Source of the DNA: Nymphaea colorata | Lineage: Eukaryota > Streptophyta > Magnoliopsida > Nymphaeales > Nymphaeaceae | Assembly (NCBI RefSeq): GCF_008831285.2 | Contig: NC_045138.2 | Span: forward strand, 34,466,769-34,530,768 | Direction: 5' to 3' | DNA: 64,000 bases | Part shown: positions 47,201 to 58,890 of the stretch, in pieces | Position numbering within the stretch: the stretch's first letter is position 1 | Layout of the letters: each line of letters starts with the position of its first letter | Notes under the pieces: generated by a model | Told to the model about the DNA's origin: nothing | Database searches by the model: none | What the model saw: the letters and a program-made list of their open reading frames with translations, nothing else | Position numbers and translations under genes: made by a program

Positions 47201-50200
47201 GCTACTCTGGTGCATAGAAGTGAGACTCAATCTTGTTTGCTCTTTTAGGTGGGGTCATTCCAGTATTTTGCAACCCAGAGTGGCTTTGGATGGGCCGATA
47301 TGGAGAATGTTTTGCTCCATTGTCCTAGAAATAATCTGAAACTACTCTGACTACTTTGGTGGTTCTATGTATATATCGCTCTGAACTTGCTGTCTTTTTA
47401 TCTTGTAGCCTGGCCGTAGGTACAACAGCAGGGAGTCTCTTGGTACCAGACGTAGCAGGAATGAACCACTGCCTCATATTCTGTCATCTGGTGTAGGTGA
47501 AGAGCATAGTACATTAGTGCATCGTTTTGGGCAGCCTCTGCAGCAGCAGCTTGAGCTGAAGGCAGGGATGAGCAGCTTCCAGTTTGTGGGACCACTAGGT
47601 GGTGTTACTCAGTTAAGCGGTCAGCCAAACCCCTCTGCCAGCAGTCATGTGCTTGAAACCAGTATGTTAGACAGGTATTCAAGGGCCCCTGCAATGACAG
47701 GACCTTTACAAGTAGAAGGTTATGGTTTGGATAAACCGCCAGCATCATCTAGGGTGTTGACAACAGAGAAATATGTTGCACAAAGGCCACATTCCCCCTC
47801 TGTTGCGTGGTCGCCTTCTCCTGCAGCACTCCCTTTGACTTCAGGTCATGCTTCCAGGATTTCTCAGCAAAAGAGTCAATTTGATTTGCTTGAGATTAAA
47901 AATTCACAGGCAAATCAAGGTCAAAATCCACATTCAATTAACCCTCTTCAGCGGGCTGATGATATGGAGAAGAAGTCAGCCGCCTCAGTTAAGCTTCTGG
48001 AGTTGCCTTACCGGCATCCTCTTTTGACACAGCCAAACCATGCTGATAGCGAGCAAGTTATTCCCATTCTTCCACCACAAGGAAGTTCTGTGTTTCCTGG
48101 GGGGCAACATTTGTCTGTCCTTACCGCAGCACATCCCAGAAATCAGGGAACACTGCAAGAACATGGAAACATGGGTGTTTCACCTATAATTTCAGCACCT
48201 GGAATATCTCCATTATTTATCCCATCCACTGTTTCCTCATCTCACATTCTAGGAAAACCTCCGTTGCCTCCAGGACTGCCACCTTCCCTATCACAAGTTG
48301 GACCTCCATTGTTAAATTCAGCTCCTATCCTGCCCCATCCACAATCAGGAAATTCACTTTTGGGCCAACAACCGGGGCATGCACTTACTGGCCTTATAAG
48401 TTCTCTTATGTCTCAGGGATTGATTAAACCTCCATCAGTATTACAGGTAAGACTTGTGGCGCTTAAGTGTCTTTTCAGGCTATTGGTTTATCGTGTGTGC
48501 AGTGTTCTTTCATACCCAAAGGTATGAACCTCTATTGGGTTATTGCATATAATTTCAGGAGTTGATTGGATTGGAGTTTAATGAACAAGTTCTGAGGGTT
48601 CGCCATGAATCTGCAATCAATGCACTCTATGCTGACTTGCCAAGGCAATGCACCACTTGTGGACTGCGCTTCAAATTGCAAGAAGAACATAGCAATCACA
48701 TGGATTGGCATGTCACGAAGAATCGTATTTCTAGAAATCGTAAACAAAAACAGTCACGTAAGTGGTTTGTAAGTGCTAAGGAATGGTTAAGTGGAGCAGA
48801 GGGTGTGGGAGCAGATGCTGTTCCTGCATTTTTGCCTATTGAAATGGTTTCAGAAAAAAAGGAAGAGGAGATGGCTGTCCCAGCTGATGAAAACCAAAAT
48901 GTTTGTGCATTATGCGGGGAGCCTTTTGAAGATTTTTATAGTGATGAAACTGAAGAATGGATGTACAAGGGAGCAGTGTACATGAATGCTCCTGATGGAT
49001 TTAAGGAGGGCATGGAAAGGTCCCAATTGGGACCCATTGTACATTCCAAATGCAGGTCAGAGTCTACATTCCTCCCTCTTGAAGACGCTGATGGGGTTGA
49101 GATGGTAAGCTCTCTGATTAACCTTCTTTAGAAGGCATCATTTCTGTTGCTGGTGTTCTGTAGGTCCTTTTGATGACATGCTTTGAATTGCTGTTGTTTC
49201 TGATGTCATTATGGTCTGGTTGATTTTACCTTACTTTTCTTTAGGACTATTTTTCTCCATTCAATTAAATGAGCATACATTTGTAATATTTTCTTATGTG
49301 TGATAAGCATTCTGCATTTACGTCAATCTTCTGCCATGCCTGTAGATTACTCTTATTAATACAGGTTAATCTTGTAATAAAATTTGATTGACAAGTTGAT
49401 GGAATTATAAAGGTTCTATGAAGTAGGTCCTTACTCCTTAGTACACAAAACTATGAATTTGATGTGATTTGCATGGCATTGACTTACCAACTGGCTTGCA
49501 GAGTTGCAAAAAAGGATACTATCAGAAACAAATAAATGCACATTTTTTTTTTCTGGTCACACAGATAGAAGACAGTTAGAAAATGTTATATAGAATGGTT
49601 TGGATGTCACAGTAATGAACTTGGACATATTGTAAATAATAGGAAATTGAGGAGGACCATTGGAGACTCCGGTGGATGACTACGCCGTAAGTTGGCTACT
49701 ATATCTTTCAACATGATAAATTGAGACCGTGACTTCATATGACTTTGCTGATTGAGCGTTAATATGGTCATATTGGAAAGTTAAAGTTTTCTCAGTCGCT
49801 TAGTTTGTTCAAAAAGGTTGCTGTCTGCTAGTTGGTGCTTTCTGCTAATTCTAGTCCTGCACTGGAAGTGTTGAATTCAACCGTCATTTTCTGGCATCCA
49901 CATTTCAACATTGAAGAGTCTGCGTTGGACTTAAGTAATCATCTTTGCAGATTTTGAAGGCCATGAGACATGGCCTTTTTTCCTTGTTTTGTTGAACGTT
50001 CTTCAGTTTTAATCTACTGTAAGGGCAGGTGAATTAAAGATTTTATTTTCTTTTGCATCTGTTAGCTTCCTTTAGTAGTAAAGCGCCACCTCTCTTTGTT
50101 TTTGTCTCTTTCTTGCATGGACATCTTTTTAACGTCCTTTTATTTTAAGTAGAGAAACGTTTGCATGTTTTTGAGGGCAAATAATATAATAAAGTTATCT

Positions 50201-50428
50201 GGTTTTAGTTTTGCTTAGAGTTTGGTGGTTGTGATTCGTTTGATTTGTGATTGAATGCAACATTATAGATCATATAGTTTGGCGCATTTAATTTATAATT
50301 TCGTTCAACCATCGTGAATATTTATTGAACCACTGCAGGTAAAATACATCAAAGTTGATTCTCTTTTCTTCTGTTTCCAGGGGGAGGATGATATACTGAG
50401 TAATCAAAGGAAAAGAATTCGGCTCTAG
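38287..50428 (+). CDS. PCFS4: PCF11/PCFS4-like pre-mRNA cleavage and polyadenylation factor
   Basis: PCF11 proteins bind the RNA polymerase II C-terminal tail and drive 3'-end cleavage; Arabidopsis PCFS4 affects poly(A)-site choice of FCA. Exons are 38287-38676, 43478-43579, 44020-44283, 44430-44516, 45564-46403, 47409-48446, 48559-49104 and 50381-50428: 1,104 codons plus TAG. A CTD-interaction domain spans about residues 83-205 ([46 protein letters not shown]). The middle is low-complexity, rich in Ser/Pro. Near the C-terminus are two zinc fingers, CTTC...H-x3-H (about 938-958) and CALC...HSKC (about 1023-1075), and the end is [11 protein letters not shown] 38287 is the first in frame; an open frame extends upstream without ATG. 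Every intron is phase 0. Intron 1 is 4.8 kb and carries old repeats. The protein is longer than the Arabidopsis one as I recall it (about 800). Confidence 0.92.
41167..41209. repeat. (GA)n microsatellite, about 43 bp
   Basis: Pure GA run in PCFS4 intron 1, followed by further GA-rich sequence to about 41290. Confidence 0.95.
41338..41640. repeat. Nested local duplication in PCFS4 intron 1
   Basis: The block GAGAGAGAGGTTGGGGC, then TTTAATTTTTGTTTT, occurs at 41341-41400 and again at 41552-41611. A second block (TTGTAAA, CTTAACC, ACACATATT, CAGAAA) occurs at about 41408 and about 41490, and CTTGCAAATAT at 41465 and 41613. The offsets differ (211, about 82 and 148 bp), so at least two duplications or a duplication plus a deletion happened. 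Confidence 0.7.
42622..42697. repeat. 38-bp tandem duplication
   Basis: The unit beginning CTATGTCCTATTTCAGTAGG occurs twice in direct tandem with two base differences, in PCFS4 intron 1. Confidence 0.9.
44776..44820. repeat. GA-rich microsatellite with a G run
   Basis: A GA repeat interrupted by ten G residues, in PCFS4 intron 4. Confidence 0.9.
45258..45421. repeat. 82-bp tandem duplication in PCFS4 intron 4
   Basis: Two adjacent 82-bp copies start at 45258 and 45340 (TCCATGTAACAAAGACAGAG and TCCATGTAACAAAGGCAGAG) and differ at only a few positions, so the duplication is recent. It lies 140 bp upstream of exon 5. Confidence 0.92.
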
Positions 50429-51365
50429 GTTAATGCAGATTCAACCCTCATTTGTACATTACTGGAGTCTAGACAGGGTTTTTTTGGCTCTTAAAAGGTT
50501 CTTTATGGTTGAATCTGCAAAAATTTGCCTAATGGCAATCTTTGTGTCTGTATATTGGATGTTGTACCCCCGGTTATCCTTCATCTAAGGAAATCTCTCT
50601 CTCTCCCTGTCTCTGAACTATGACATGGTTTTCCTTTATGCGGTTGTTCGAGTACAAAAGTGTAGGTAGATTCTGGAGCCTGACCAATTTCTTGTCTCGC
50701 TTTGCAGCAATTCTCCTTAAGAGTCTATGGATGATTTTAACATTTTGAGAAAGCTCACCTTCATTAGCTTGGGATTTTGATGGCTGCCACTCAGAAACTT
50801 GCCGTGGGATCATGGGCGTCAATATAAGGAATGAGCTTCTGAACATGTTTTGCCATTCTACTTGAATCTTTCTCGAAGCAGGATTACAAGGGAAACCTGC
50901 TATGCTCTCCCTTGCAGTATCTGATGTCAATCATTTTCAGGCACTTCCTGCGATTCTGGAGAAGTTTTGCTGTCATGCTTGACCACGGGCTAACTCCAGA
51001 TAGGTTATAGAGCAGAATATCGATTACTTGTATTTTTCTACTTCCATCGTGTATAAATTATGACCCGTCAATAGCCGCTGGGAAATTTTTCTTCTGCACT
51101 TTCTGGTGCGACACCATGTTCACATTTGGAAATGTTACGAGCGTAAACTTTTTTCTCCTCTTTTTGTGTCTTCTTGAAAGACTTACGAGAGCACGTAATG
51201 ATGTGCGCTGTACTACGGAAGAAAATTTGAAGTGGCCGCTGCTCAACTGTATTCGATCTCACCCTTGAACACCCTCTATTGCTTATCATGTTCAGGTTAT
51301 TCCTTGTTTGATCTGGGACAGCGCCGCCTACCCCCAGGTTATTCTAGAGGGTGAATCTAAATGTA

Positions 51366-51388
51366 AGAGAGAGAGAGAGAGAGAGAGA
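51366..51388. repeat. (GA)n microsatellite at the SINE 3' end
   Basis: Pure GA run (CT on the SINE strand) directly abutting the probable 3' end of the SINE; it may be the SINE's own tail. Confidence 0.85.
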
Positions 51389-51768
51389 TCTTTTATTCAA
51401 CATATCAAACCCAACAAGCCGTTGGGAAACAAAAGAGCATACAAAGCAAACTCAACATTCTGGTTTGAAACTTTTTCAGAATGGAAAACTCCATCCGGTG
51501 ACCAACTAAAATTCCAAACTCTAATTGTCGAACATCAAGAGATGGCTGCCTCTAAATAATATCATCCACAGACATTGCTGTGAATAGTCAGTACCTCCAC
51601 AGGCCATGATGTGACATACAACCACAACTCTCATCACTTGAGCTGTTTAACACAACCTCTCAGCCCAACTCTTCAATGCCATTTGAAAGGTAGTTAGTGC
51701 CTATAGGAATTGAACCCAACAAGTGTTGCTCATGCACCGTAGGCCCAACCAGCTACACTACACGCCCT
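51389..51768 (-). mobile_element. tRNA-derived SINE (RNA polymerase III head)
   Basis: Read on the minus strand, the element begins near GGGCGTG and has an A box TAGTGTAGCTGG (51749-51760; consensus TRGCNNAGYNGG, one mismatch). The B box GGTTCAATTCC follows at 51706-51716 (consensus GGTTCGANNCC, one mismatch), with spacing normal for a tRNA promoter. A non-tRNA body of about 300 bases follows, ending AATAAAAGATC next to a CT microsatellite at 51366-51388. No tRNA acceptor stem can be formed. The limits of the body are approximate. Confidence 0.65.
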
Positions 51769-52448
51769 TTGCCAAAAGAGGGAGAGAGAAAGAGAGCCAA
51801 AGCAAAACGTTCTGCAACTTCCTCCAATCTCGGTTCCAATGGCACCTTTTTCTGGAAGACCACCTTTTCAAGAGGGACTGAGAAGAGAGTGAAAAACGTA
51901 AAGCAGATTTAATTTATGATTCGCGGTCGTTATTTGATTTAAAAGTTAACTTTCCCCGTCCTCTGTGGTCAAAACGTGGCTTCCGTAGCGTGTAGACTGG
52001 TTAGCTTACGAAAATTGTTTTCACCCGGACATGCGTTTGCCATTGGCTTATTTGTTGGGGGTGCTAATCTTTCCCATTTTATTTGTTGTTAAACAAACCT
52101 TTTGTGTTTACTTATTGTTTTAATCAGGTCAAACACAGATGAAGCTCATTGAGCTGGCCGACGATAGAGTAGCTCCATTTGTGCCTGAAGCAGCCAAATG
52201 GTTGGGTTTGAGGGCCTAGACGCATCGCTTATTTCATGTTAGGCATGTTTCCTCCAGACTGCTTGGTAAGCTCATACCATCTAAGTTTGTCATAACAAAA
52301 CTTGCCCATCTTTTCCCCATTTTCCAAAATATGTTGATGAAGTGCACCCGAACATGCTAAGGAAAAAAAGTGAATCAGGACTAATATTAGGAGAAAACTT
52401 GGAGATTAACTGATTTGAATTAACTGAATGTGGTATATATGTTTTTGT

Positions 52449-52608
52449 AAGGGTGGAGCCAGAAATTTTTTGTTGCAAGCTAAACTATATTTTCAAAATT
52501 TTAAGAGAGACAAAAAGAGAAAATTTTAAATTTCTATATATATTAAATTAATTTAAAATCTGATGGGGGGCCAAGTACCCTGCCAGCCTCCCCTTCCCTC
52601 CGCCCCTA
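52449..52608. repeat. Short repeat with GGGG(C/T)GGAGCCAG-type ends
   Basis: It begins AAGGGTGGAGCCAGAAATTT and ends CCTCCGCCCCTATG, whose complement is TAGGGGCGGAGG, so the ends are imperfectly inverted around a very AT-rich interior. It looks like a short non-autonomous element of a kind common in plants; class not assigned. Confidence 0.4.
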
Positions 52609-52760
52609 TGTTTCTAGATCTACCCACATTTAACTATACTTGGAAGATTTCATTTGCTTTTGCACATGTGACACCTAATTGTTAAGGCTGGGTATAGGGC
52701 TGAGTATCCAATGGGTAGTAGTTTGATTGGGCTCACTACATTTTTTAATATTATTTTTAA

Positions 52761-52809
52761 CATATATATATATATATATTATTACAATTAATTATATATA
52801 TATATATAA
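52761..52809. repeat. (TA)n tract
   Basis: Two TA runs separated by about a dozen AT bases, in intergenic DNA. Confidence 0.9.
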
Positions 52810-55800
52810 TTTTATATTGTTTATTTTAACCGAACCGAGCTTGAGCTCAGGTTTCGAGCGAAGCTCGAGCAGCAGTAACGAACTTGGCCCGGTGCAAACG
52901 CTGACTCTGTAGAGCTGAGATGCCCAGACCTGCAAATAGTGCTGGTGGTGTCTCAATTCTTGGGAAGTGATTACACAATAGGGTAAAGTGCAGTCTGCCT
53001 TTACATTCATGTGGTTTGCATGTTGCCTTTCTGTTGTTCTTGGGCAACCCTCATCAGAATTCAAAAACTATTGGGAATTAAAACTAATTTCCGTTGTGCG
53101 ACCATGAGCACCAAATGCAATCGTATAGAAAAAATTTAATCCTGCTTTTTAGCTTGGTACTGACTCCAAAATAAGGGATCGACGCCCAACCTCGTTTGGT
53201 AAATAAATTAGTCAAAGCTCTCGACAGGTTCACACCTGAAGGCCACTCGAGGCGGCTGTTCCTACCTCCCCTAACCAGAAGCGAATGATGACGAACTGAA
53301 GCGAACACATTTGGTTAGTTTCAGGAAGTGGTAATTATAAACGTTATTCTTCTTCTTCTTCATCTGGCTTTCATAGTTCATCGATCATTGTTAACCATTT
53401 CCCACAGTCTTCCTTTTCTCCGCGTCACCAATCGTAAGAGAAGAAAGGAGGAGGTGGTCGGATAAAGGCGAGGGGAATGCTCATAAATGAAGATGTTGCG
53501 GATGCCGACGACAATAAATGCCGTTCTAGCTTTTCCACTGTCTACAGAAAGCTTAAGCGGAAAAGCAGCAGTTCCACATTCCAAAAGTTGGGGTACATAT
53601 ATTCAATTGAGAGTTGCCTATTAATTGCTGCTTAGTTTTGTATGGAATAGCAATGGATACGGCCACAAGAAGAGGGCAAAAAGAAAAAAAGGGGAAAGGA
53701 TCATGATACTCATTGACATGCAGTCTGCCTTACTCATCACCATCGATCAATACGTAGTAAATATGAACAACCGAACGGCAACGCCTGCCGGTTGTTCAGC
53801 AGATGGGCGCACCCTTCATTTCTCCTTTTCTGATCACTAATTTTTACTTGAAGAAATCCCCAACAGCTTGATCGGGCTCTCCGGCGGCCGGCCCCAGTGA
53901 ATGAGCCTCGCGATGAGGTTTTGTTATTTCGATCTCCGAACCGTTTGCAGAATCCTGTTCCCTAATTTAACATGGTTGGTACCCTGCGAAGAAGAAGAAG
54001 AGATGGGAATATTTTGGAGGCTGGTGGGTAGCAGCCAATAATTAATTGAATGGAACCCGTTTTCTTTTTGTCTTTCCTGCTTCAGGTCAGCCGGCGGTTG
54101 CGGTGATAATGAACTACACCAGACTGTGGTTACTTACTTACTGCCCCATGGGCCACCAATTTTGTAGGTCTCCACACCAAGCCATTCGTTGGGACAGCAA
54201 CAGCTGGCCTGGGTCCCAGCGCCATCCGGCAGGTCATTTCAGGCCCAACCACGTCCGGTCAGATCTAGTTGGGTCGCTTGACCACCGGACCCACCGTAGC
54301 GGCGATGCAAATGTACATTTAATTTGGAATTGTATATGGTACAGATGCTTATGAAGATGAAATCTACAAGAAATTTTCAAAACATGGGTTAAAGATCAAA
54401 TTCAGAGGGTGTTTGGTCGACACCTTCACCTAAATCGGTCTTTTAAAACCCTGGTTTTATTATGAAAACTATTTTTTAAAAAAAAAAACTTGATTAGTTT
54501 GATTGGGCGATACGCCTAAAACATGTTTTTTCATAAATAGCTTAATAAGGTCTGTTTTTTCATTTCGTTTTATAAAACCAGATATAGTCAAAATTAGGTT
54601 TTTCCCAAACCCAACTTTGATGGCACAGTCTCCAAACTTTTTGGAGGTGTTATCTAAAAAACCCCTAGAAAGAAGTGCGGCTTGCATGCACGTATACTCC
54701 AAAGCCCCTTTAACATTCCTACACTCATATTTATTTATCGTTTCCCTTCTATTTATTTGGTGAGCCGGCCTGTACTGCTGAATTAATTGTGAATCGATAA
54801 AGATTAGTGTTATGCTCAATATTTAAAAACTGAAAACATACAAATAAGAACAAAAAACTGCAAACAGATATTTAAATAATAAGACATAAGTCAAGGGTGT
54901 TGCGCATGGCGTCCTTGTCTAGGCCAATGGATAAAATAAGTTAGTTTCAGATTTAATTAGAATCAGGCCCATTTTTATGAGACAGTAGTTCAAGATCTCT
55001 CGCGCTGACGGAGATGTCATTCAGTAGTTTATAACAAATTATGACATTACATATTATATATATATATGTATCTTCTGAGCGATGCGTCATGTTATTTATT
55101 TAGTCAACCTACGTACATTCGACTATGCTCCTGTACAATATATGCAGCTTAATTTCGAGTTCGCATACTTGAGGTCGACATCATGCCTTGAATACGATCT
55201 TTCGGAAAGAGAAAGGAAGCAAAGGAGGAGATGAGAAGAAATTAGGTAGCATGCAGTACGAAGACAGCTGCCGTTGTTTGCAGCACCCAGTGGATCTAGT
55301 CTGAAGGGCGGAGAGTTCTACTGTATATCAAACTGAACAGAGCAAGGAGTAAATGACATCACAAAAACTTCAAAAAGCATTAAAGGAAGTGAAAGCTCGA
55401 TCCAAGGGAAGGATGGCAATGAACCATGCAACTTGCATTACGGTAATCAATGAGAAGTAAGTCAGCACAACTGTTGATAATCAGTAGTTCATTTCATGCA
55501 CCAATTATTCCTGCAGCAACAGAACCAGTGAGTGGACTGCCGCATGTGGGGACACACCTTATCCCCCTCCGACGACCGACGATCAATCCTTCATCTCCAT
55601 GATTACGACAATGCAAATTAAGCTAAGCGTAAGAACCAATTACCTTTTTTCTAGCATGATATGCACGCATCAACGTTATCCATCATGGACACTTGATCCC
55701 TAGCATGAAAACGTGCTTTTGGTGCATTAACAGTGACTTTGAAGAAGGAAGAATCAAACTCGATCCACAAAAGAAAGTTTACATTCTCTTCGTATGTAGT

Positions 55801-57175
55801 TCTTCAATGAATTTTGCAAAACCCTTGGAAAACATGAATGTTTGCTCTGTGTTGAAGACATCTAAATGTCAAAACATATGTTTTCTCATATCTATAAGTT
55901 GAGATTAATCAAAATATATTTATGCACTTCCTGATACTTATCAGCAGTCAAATCGTTACCACTTGAATTTCGGCAGAACCCGCGCCAACATGACATGACT
56001 GCATTGCACGCATCGGTCATCGCTCTATGCTTCCAACTTACAAATATACTTTTTGAAATGTTGTGTTCTTCGAACGAAATTCCAAAAACATTTAAATTTA
56101 CAGTCCTCTGCATCACAACGAACTAATTCAAGAGCAAAATCGTATGCTTTAAACAACAAACTAAAATCACATTAATGGGAAAGGAAAAAGTGCGTAAGGA
56201 ATTTATTGTGAAGGAGTTCCGCGAAATCTGTTTCCCAGGCCCATTTTTTTGGAACGGAAATTTTCTAATCTCTGTCACCACATTGTGTGTGCTTGTCGTT
56301 ACTGAAACATCAAACACATGGAGATTAATCTAAAGCTGACACATGTTTTTACAGTTCTTGACGCTGACTTCAATCATGCGTGTGATTTAATTTGTCATTT
56401 AAAGTAAGCGGCAACTCACTGAAAAACGTCAAGTTAAAAAAATTAAGGTAATGTATCTTCTTGAAAAACGATCTTAGAGTTAAGTGTCTTTTTGAGAATC
56501 GTCTAATTAGGTGGATTATGAATAATTGAAACTAACGAATGGAAGGGTGTTGACATAATTTGGCAGCGGTTACATTCTCCTAGTCACAGAAAAAAAATTA
56601 TGATCCCTCCACCTTTGTTTACTTAAAGGGTTATTTTGGTTATAATGATTTCCATCCCACATATTACTGATGGTCCAAGTTTTCTATTATTCTTTGTTTT
56701 GTTCTTATGTTAATTAAAGAAATGGAAACTAATGGGTTCACCCTGGATGAATGGTGTCATGATCTGAAGCTGCACTACATAATATATGGCTCCAGCGGAG
56801 AACCGGCCGCAAAAGATGGCCCAACACATTATCCACATAAGAATCACTTCTCCTTTATAACCGCCCCTTGGAAACTCCTACGATCAATCACTAAAGTAGA
56901 GACTAGAAGGTGGGAGGAAAGTCATTAATATTTGATCTTCTATTTGAAAATGATCAGTTAGCATCAGAACACGTATAGATTGAAAATGACTCTTCATTTT
57001 CATATCAGAAGGGGCCAAATGAAGCCTGAGCTCTTCGACACGTATATGAATTTAAGTAGCCGCCCCCGAATTCTTGTTAGAGTAACTGACATATATTAAA
57101 GGGCCTCTGCGTTTCACCCTAGCTCGGTGCCAAAGAAATCACCAGAACGTGAAATTCTGGTTCCCCTCCCCGTTA

Positions 57176-57233
57176 AACACACACACACACACACACACAC
57201 TCTCTCACAGAGAGAGAGAGAGAGAGAGAGAGG
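57176..57233. repeat. (AC)n followed by (GA)n
   Basis: A compound microsatellite: about 12 AC units, a short CT piece, then about 12 GA units. Confidence 0.95.
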
Positions 57234-57921
57234 GAAAGGAATACGTTCCTAGTTTTCCAAAAGTAAGAATCAACCAAGGCAGTGTGAAGGATTTACTGTT
57301 TTCCTTTGTTGCATTATGTCCAAACACCGATTGTTTATAATATTAATTCTAACAATGACAATGAACTTTTTCTCTAATCTGGAAGGTCCGGTTCGGTACC
57401 ATTTGATTGTGGCTACATACATCAGCGCCAATGCATCTACCCATCGAGTCCCTCTGCATTATAATTAATGTTTTAACCACATGAAATTAAGAGTACTTAC
57501 AAGACGCACAATAAATTGGATTTTGGGAGATAATTGAGCTCCCTCTGGAAGCAGATCGTCTATGGCCGTCCGATATATAATTAGGAGACAGAAGCTAGCA
57601 GAACCCGTTTCATATTTGGATTGAAAGCTGCCGGGAAAACTTTTAATTTGCATCCGCATAAGAACCTTGGAGCCGAATCTGGATTTGGTTTCGGAGTTAA
57701 TCCCAAGGACCCTATAAGCGAATCTTAACTAATGCACTTATACATGGTAGATCACATTCGCCCGCTTAGCCCACCTTAATTAGTATGTAGCTGGTTGTTT
57801 GTGTTGCTTGCTTTCTTCTCCGATACTGTTTTTTTCGCACCTGCTTTCCTTTTCTTGTTCTTATGCTCAATCACATCGTAAAAACCATAAAACCATGCAT
57901 GATTGCTTTACGCTTTTATGT

Positions 57922-57935
57922 GCTCTCTCTCTCTC

Positions 57936-57972
<37 letters not shown>
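57922..57972. repeat. (CT)n followed by (TA)n
   Basis: A compound microsatellite about 760-810 bp upstream of the HD-ZIP start codon. Confidence 0.95.
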
Positions 57973-57975
<3 letters not shown>

Positions 57976-58464
57976 CAGACACTCGCGCTCCGGGGGAGGC
58001 ATACACATGATGTTGTAACTGCGTGCAAGCAAGGCATGAACATAATAACGAAGCCGCGTCTGGTGTGAGCCAGTAAGCATTTATTGTGAGATCGCAGAGG
58101 GAAGGTGAGGCTGAAAACTCGAAAATTTATTGCTGGAATCCCAGTCAATTGGTAAGAAAAAATAAAGTAAATAAAAAAACGCATAACAGTTTAATGCTAC
58201 CGAACGTAAATGCTCCCCCCCACCCCGGGGCGCTCTCTCTCTCTCTATAAGAACTAAGAATATGCAAATCTGCTTGTTTGCACTAATTCTGAATTTTTCC
58301 ATGATCAAAATAGAGTATTAGTCTTTTAAGATCTTACGCATTTTCCATCTTTCGCGTTTACAAATGCCTAGAGTATGCATGCAGATACAGTAATTTATAA
58401 TGACGTTTGACAGATAATTGCAGTAAAATTTCTCTCAACAACGTTACTCCCTCTCTCTCTAAAA

Positions 58465-58472
58465 TAAATGCA
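58465..58472 (+). promoter_or_regulatory. L1-box match upstream of the HD-ZIP IV gene
   Basis: TAAATGCA matches the L1 box (TAAATGYA), the site bound by ATML1 and PDF2 and present in epidermis-specific plant promoters. It is 259 bp upstream of the proposed start codon. An autoregulatory role is inferred from the family. Confidence 0.5.
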
Positions 58473-58730
58473 TCCACTACTCTCGGTTTTTGCCCCCATC
58501 CAACCCTTTCGTTTCCTCTCCCACCTCACTGTGAAGGCTCTCCTCTTTCCCTCCTTTTGAACATTCTGAGGGGGGAGAGAGAGAAAGAGAGAGAAGTAGA
58601 AGTCCATACACGGCCAGGAACACGGCGTTGATGCTGGTGTCTACCTTCGTCTTTCCTTTATAATGACCTCCTGAAACGGTCGGGAACGGCATCAACGGTG
58701 TGTTTCTTCCTTCCTTGACAGGTTCTTGCG

Positions 58731-58856
58731 ATGAATGATGGCCTGCTTCACAGAGAAATGGATGTCGGTATGAACGAAAACCTGGACACCAGTTGGCTCT
58801 TTGAAAATCACAAATGGATCCCTCCTATTCTGAAGAGAACTCCATCATCAGTAAGT

Positions 58857-58890
<34 letters not shown>

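Larger units (their letters stand above)
50429..58730. other. Long gene-free region between PCFS4 and the HD-ZIP IV gene
   Basis: 50429 to about 51060 is the PCFS4 3' flank. A SINE lies at 51389-51768, a short repeat remnant at 52449-52608, an AT run at 52761-52809, an AC/GA run at 57176-57233 and a CT/TA run at 57922-57972. The last few hundred bases are the HD-ZIP promoter and leader with an L1-box match. Open frames at 50574-50930 (-) and 56707-56928 (+) show no family features. I see no other gene in these 8.3 kb. Confidence 0.55.

Noticed and set aside
50574-50930. Minus-strand open frame of 118 codons downstream of PCFS4
   Set aside because: Lies in the probable PCFS4 3' flank, starts in a CT repeat region, and resembles no family.
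51706-51760. tRNA gene
   Set aside because: A and B boxes are present, but no acceptor or anticodon stem can be formed; it is the head of a SINE.
56707-56928. Plus-strand open frame of 73 codons
   Set aside because: Has an ATG but no homology or splice support that I can see.
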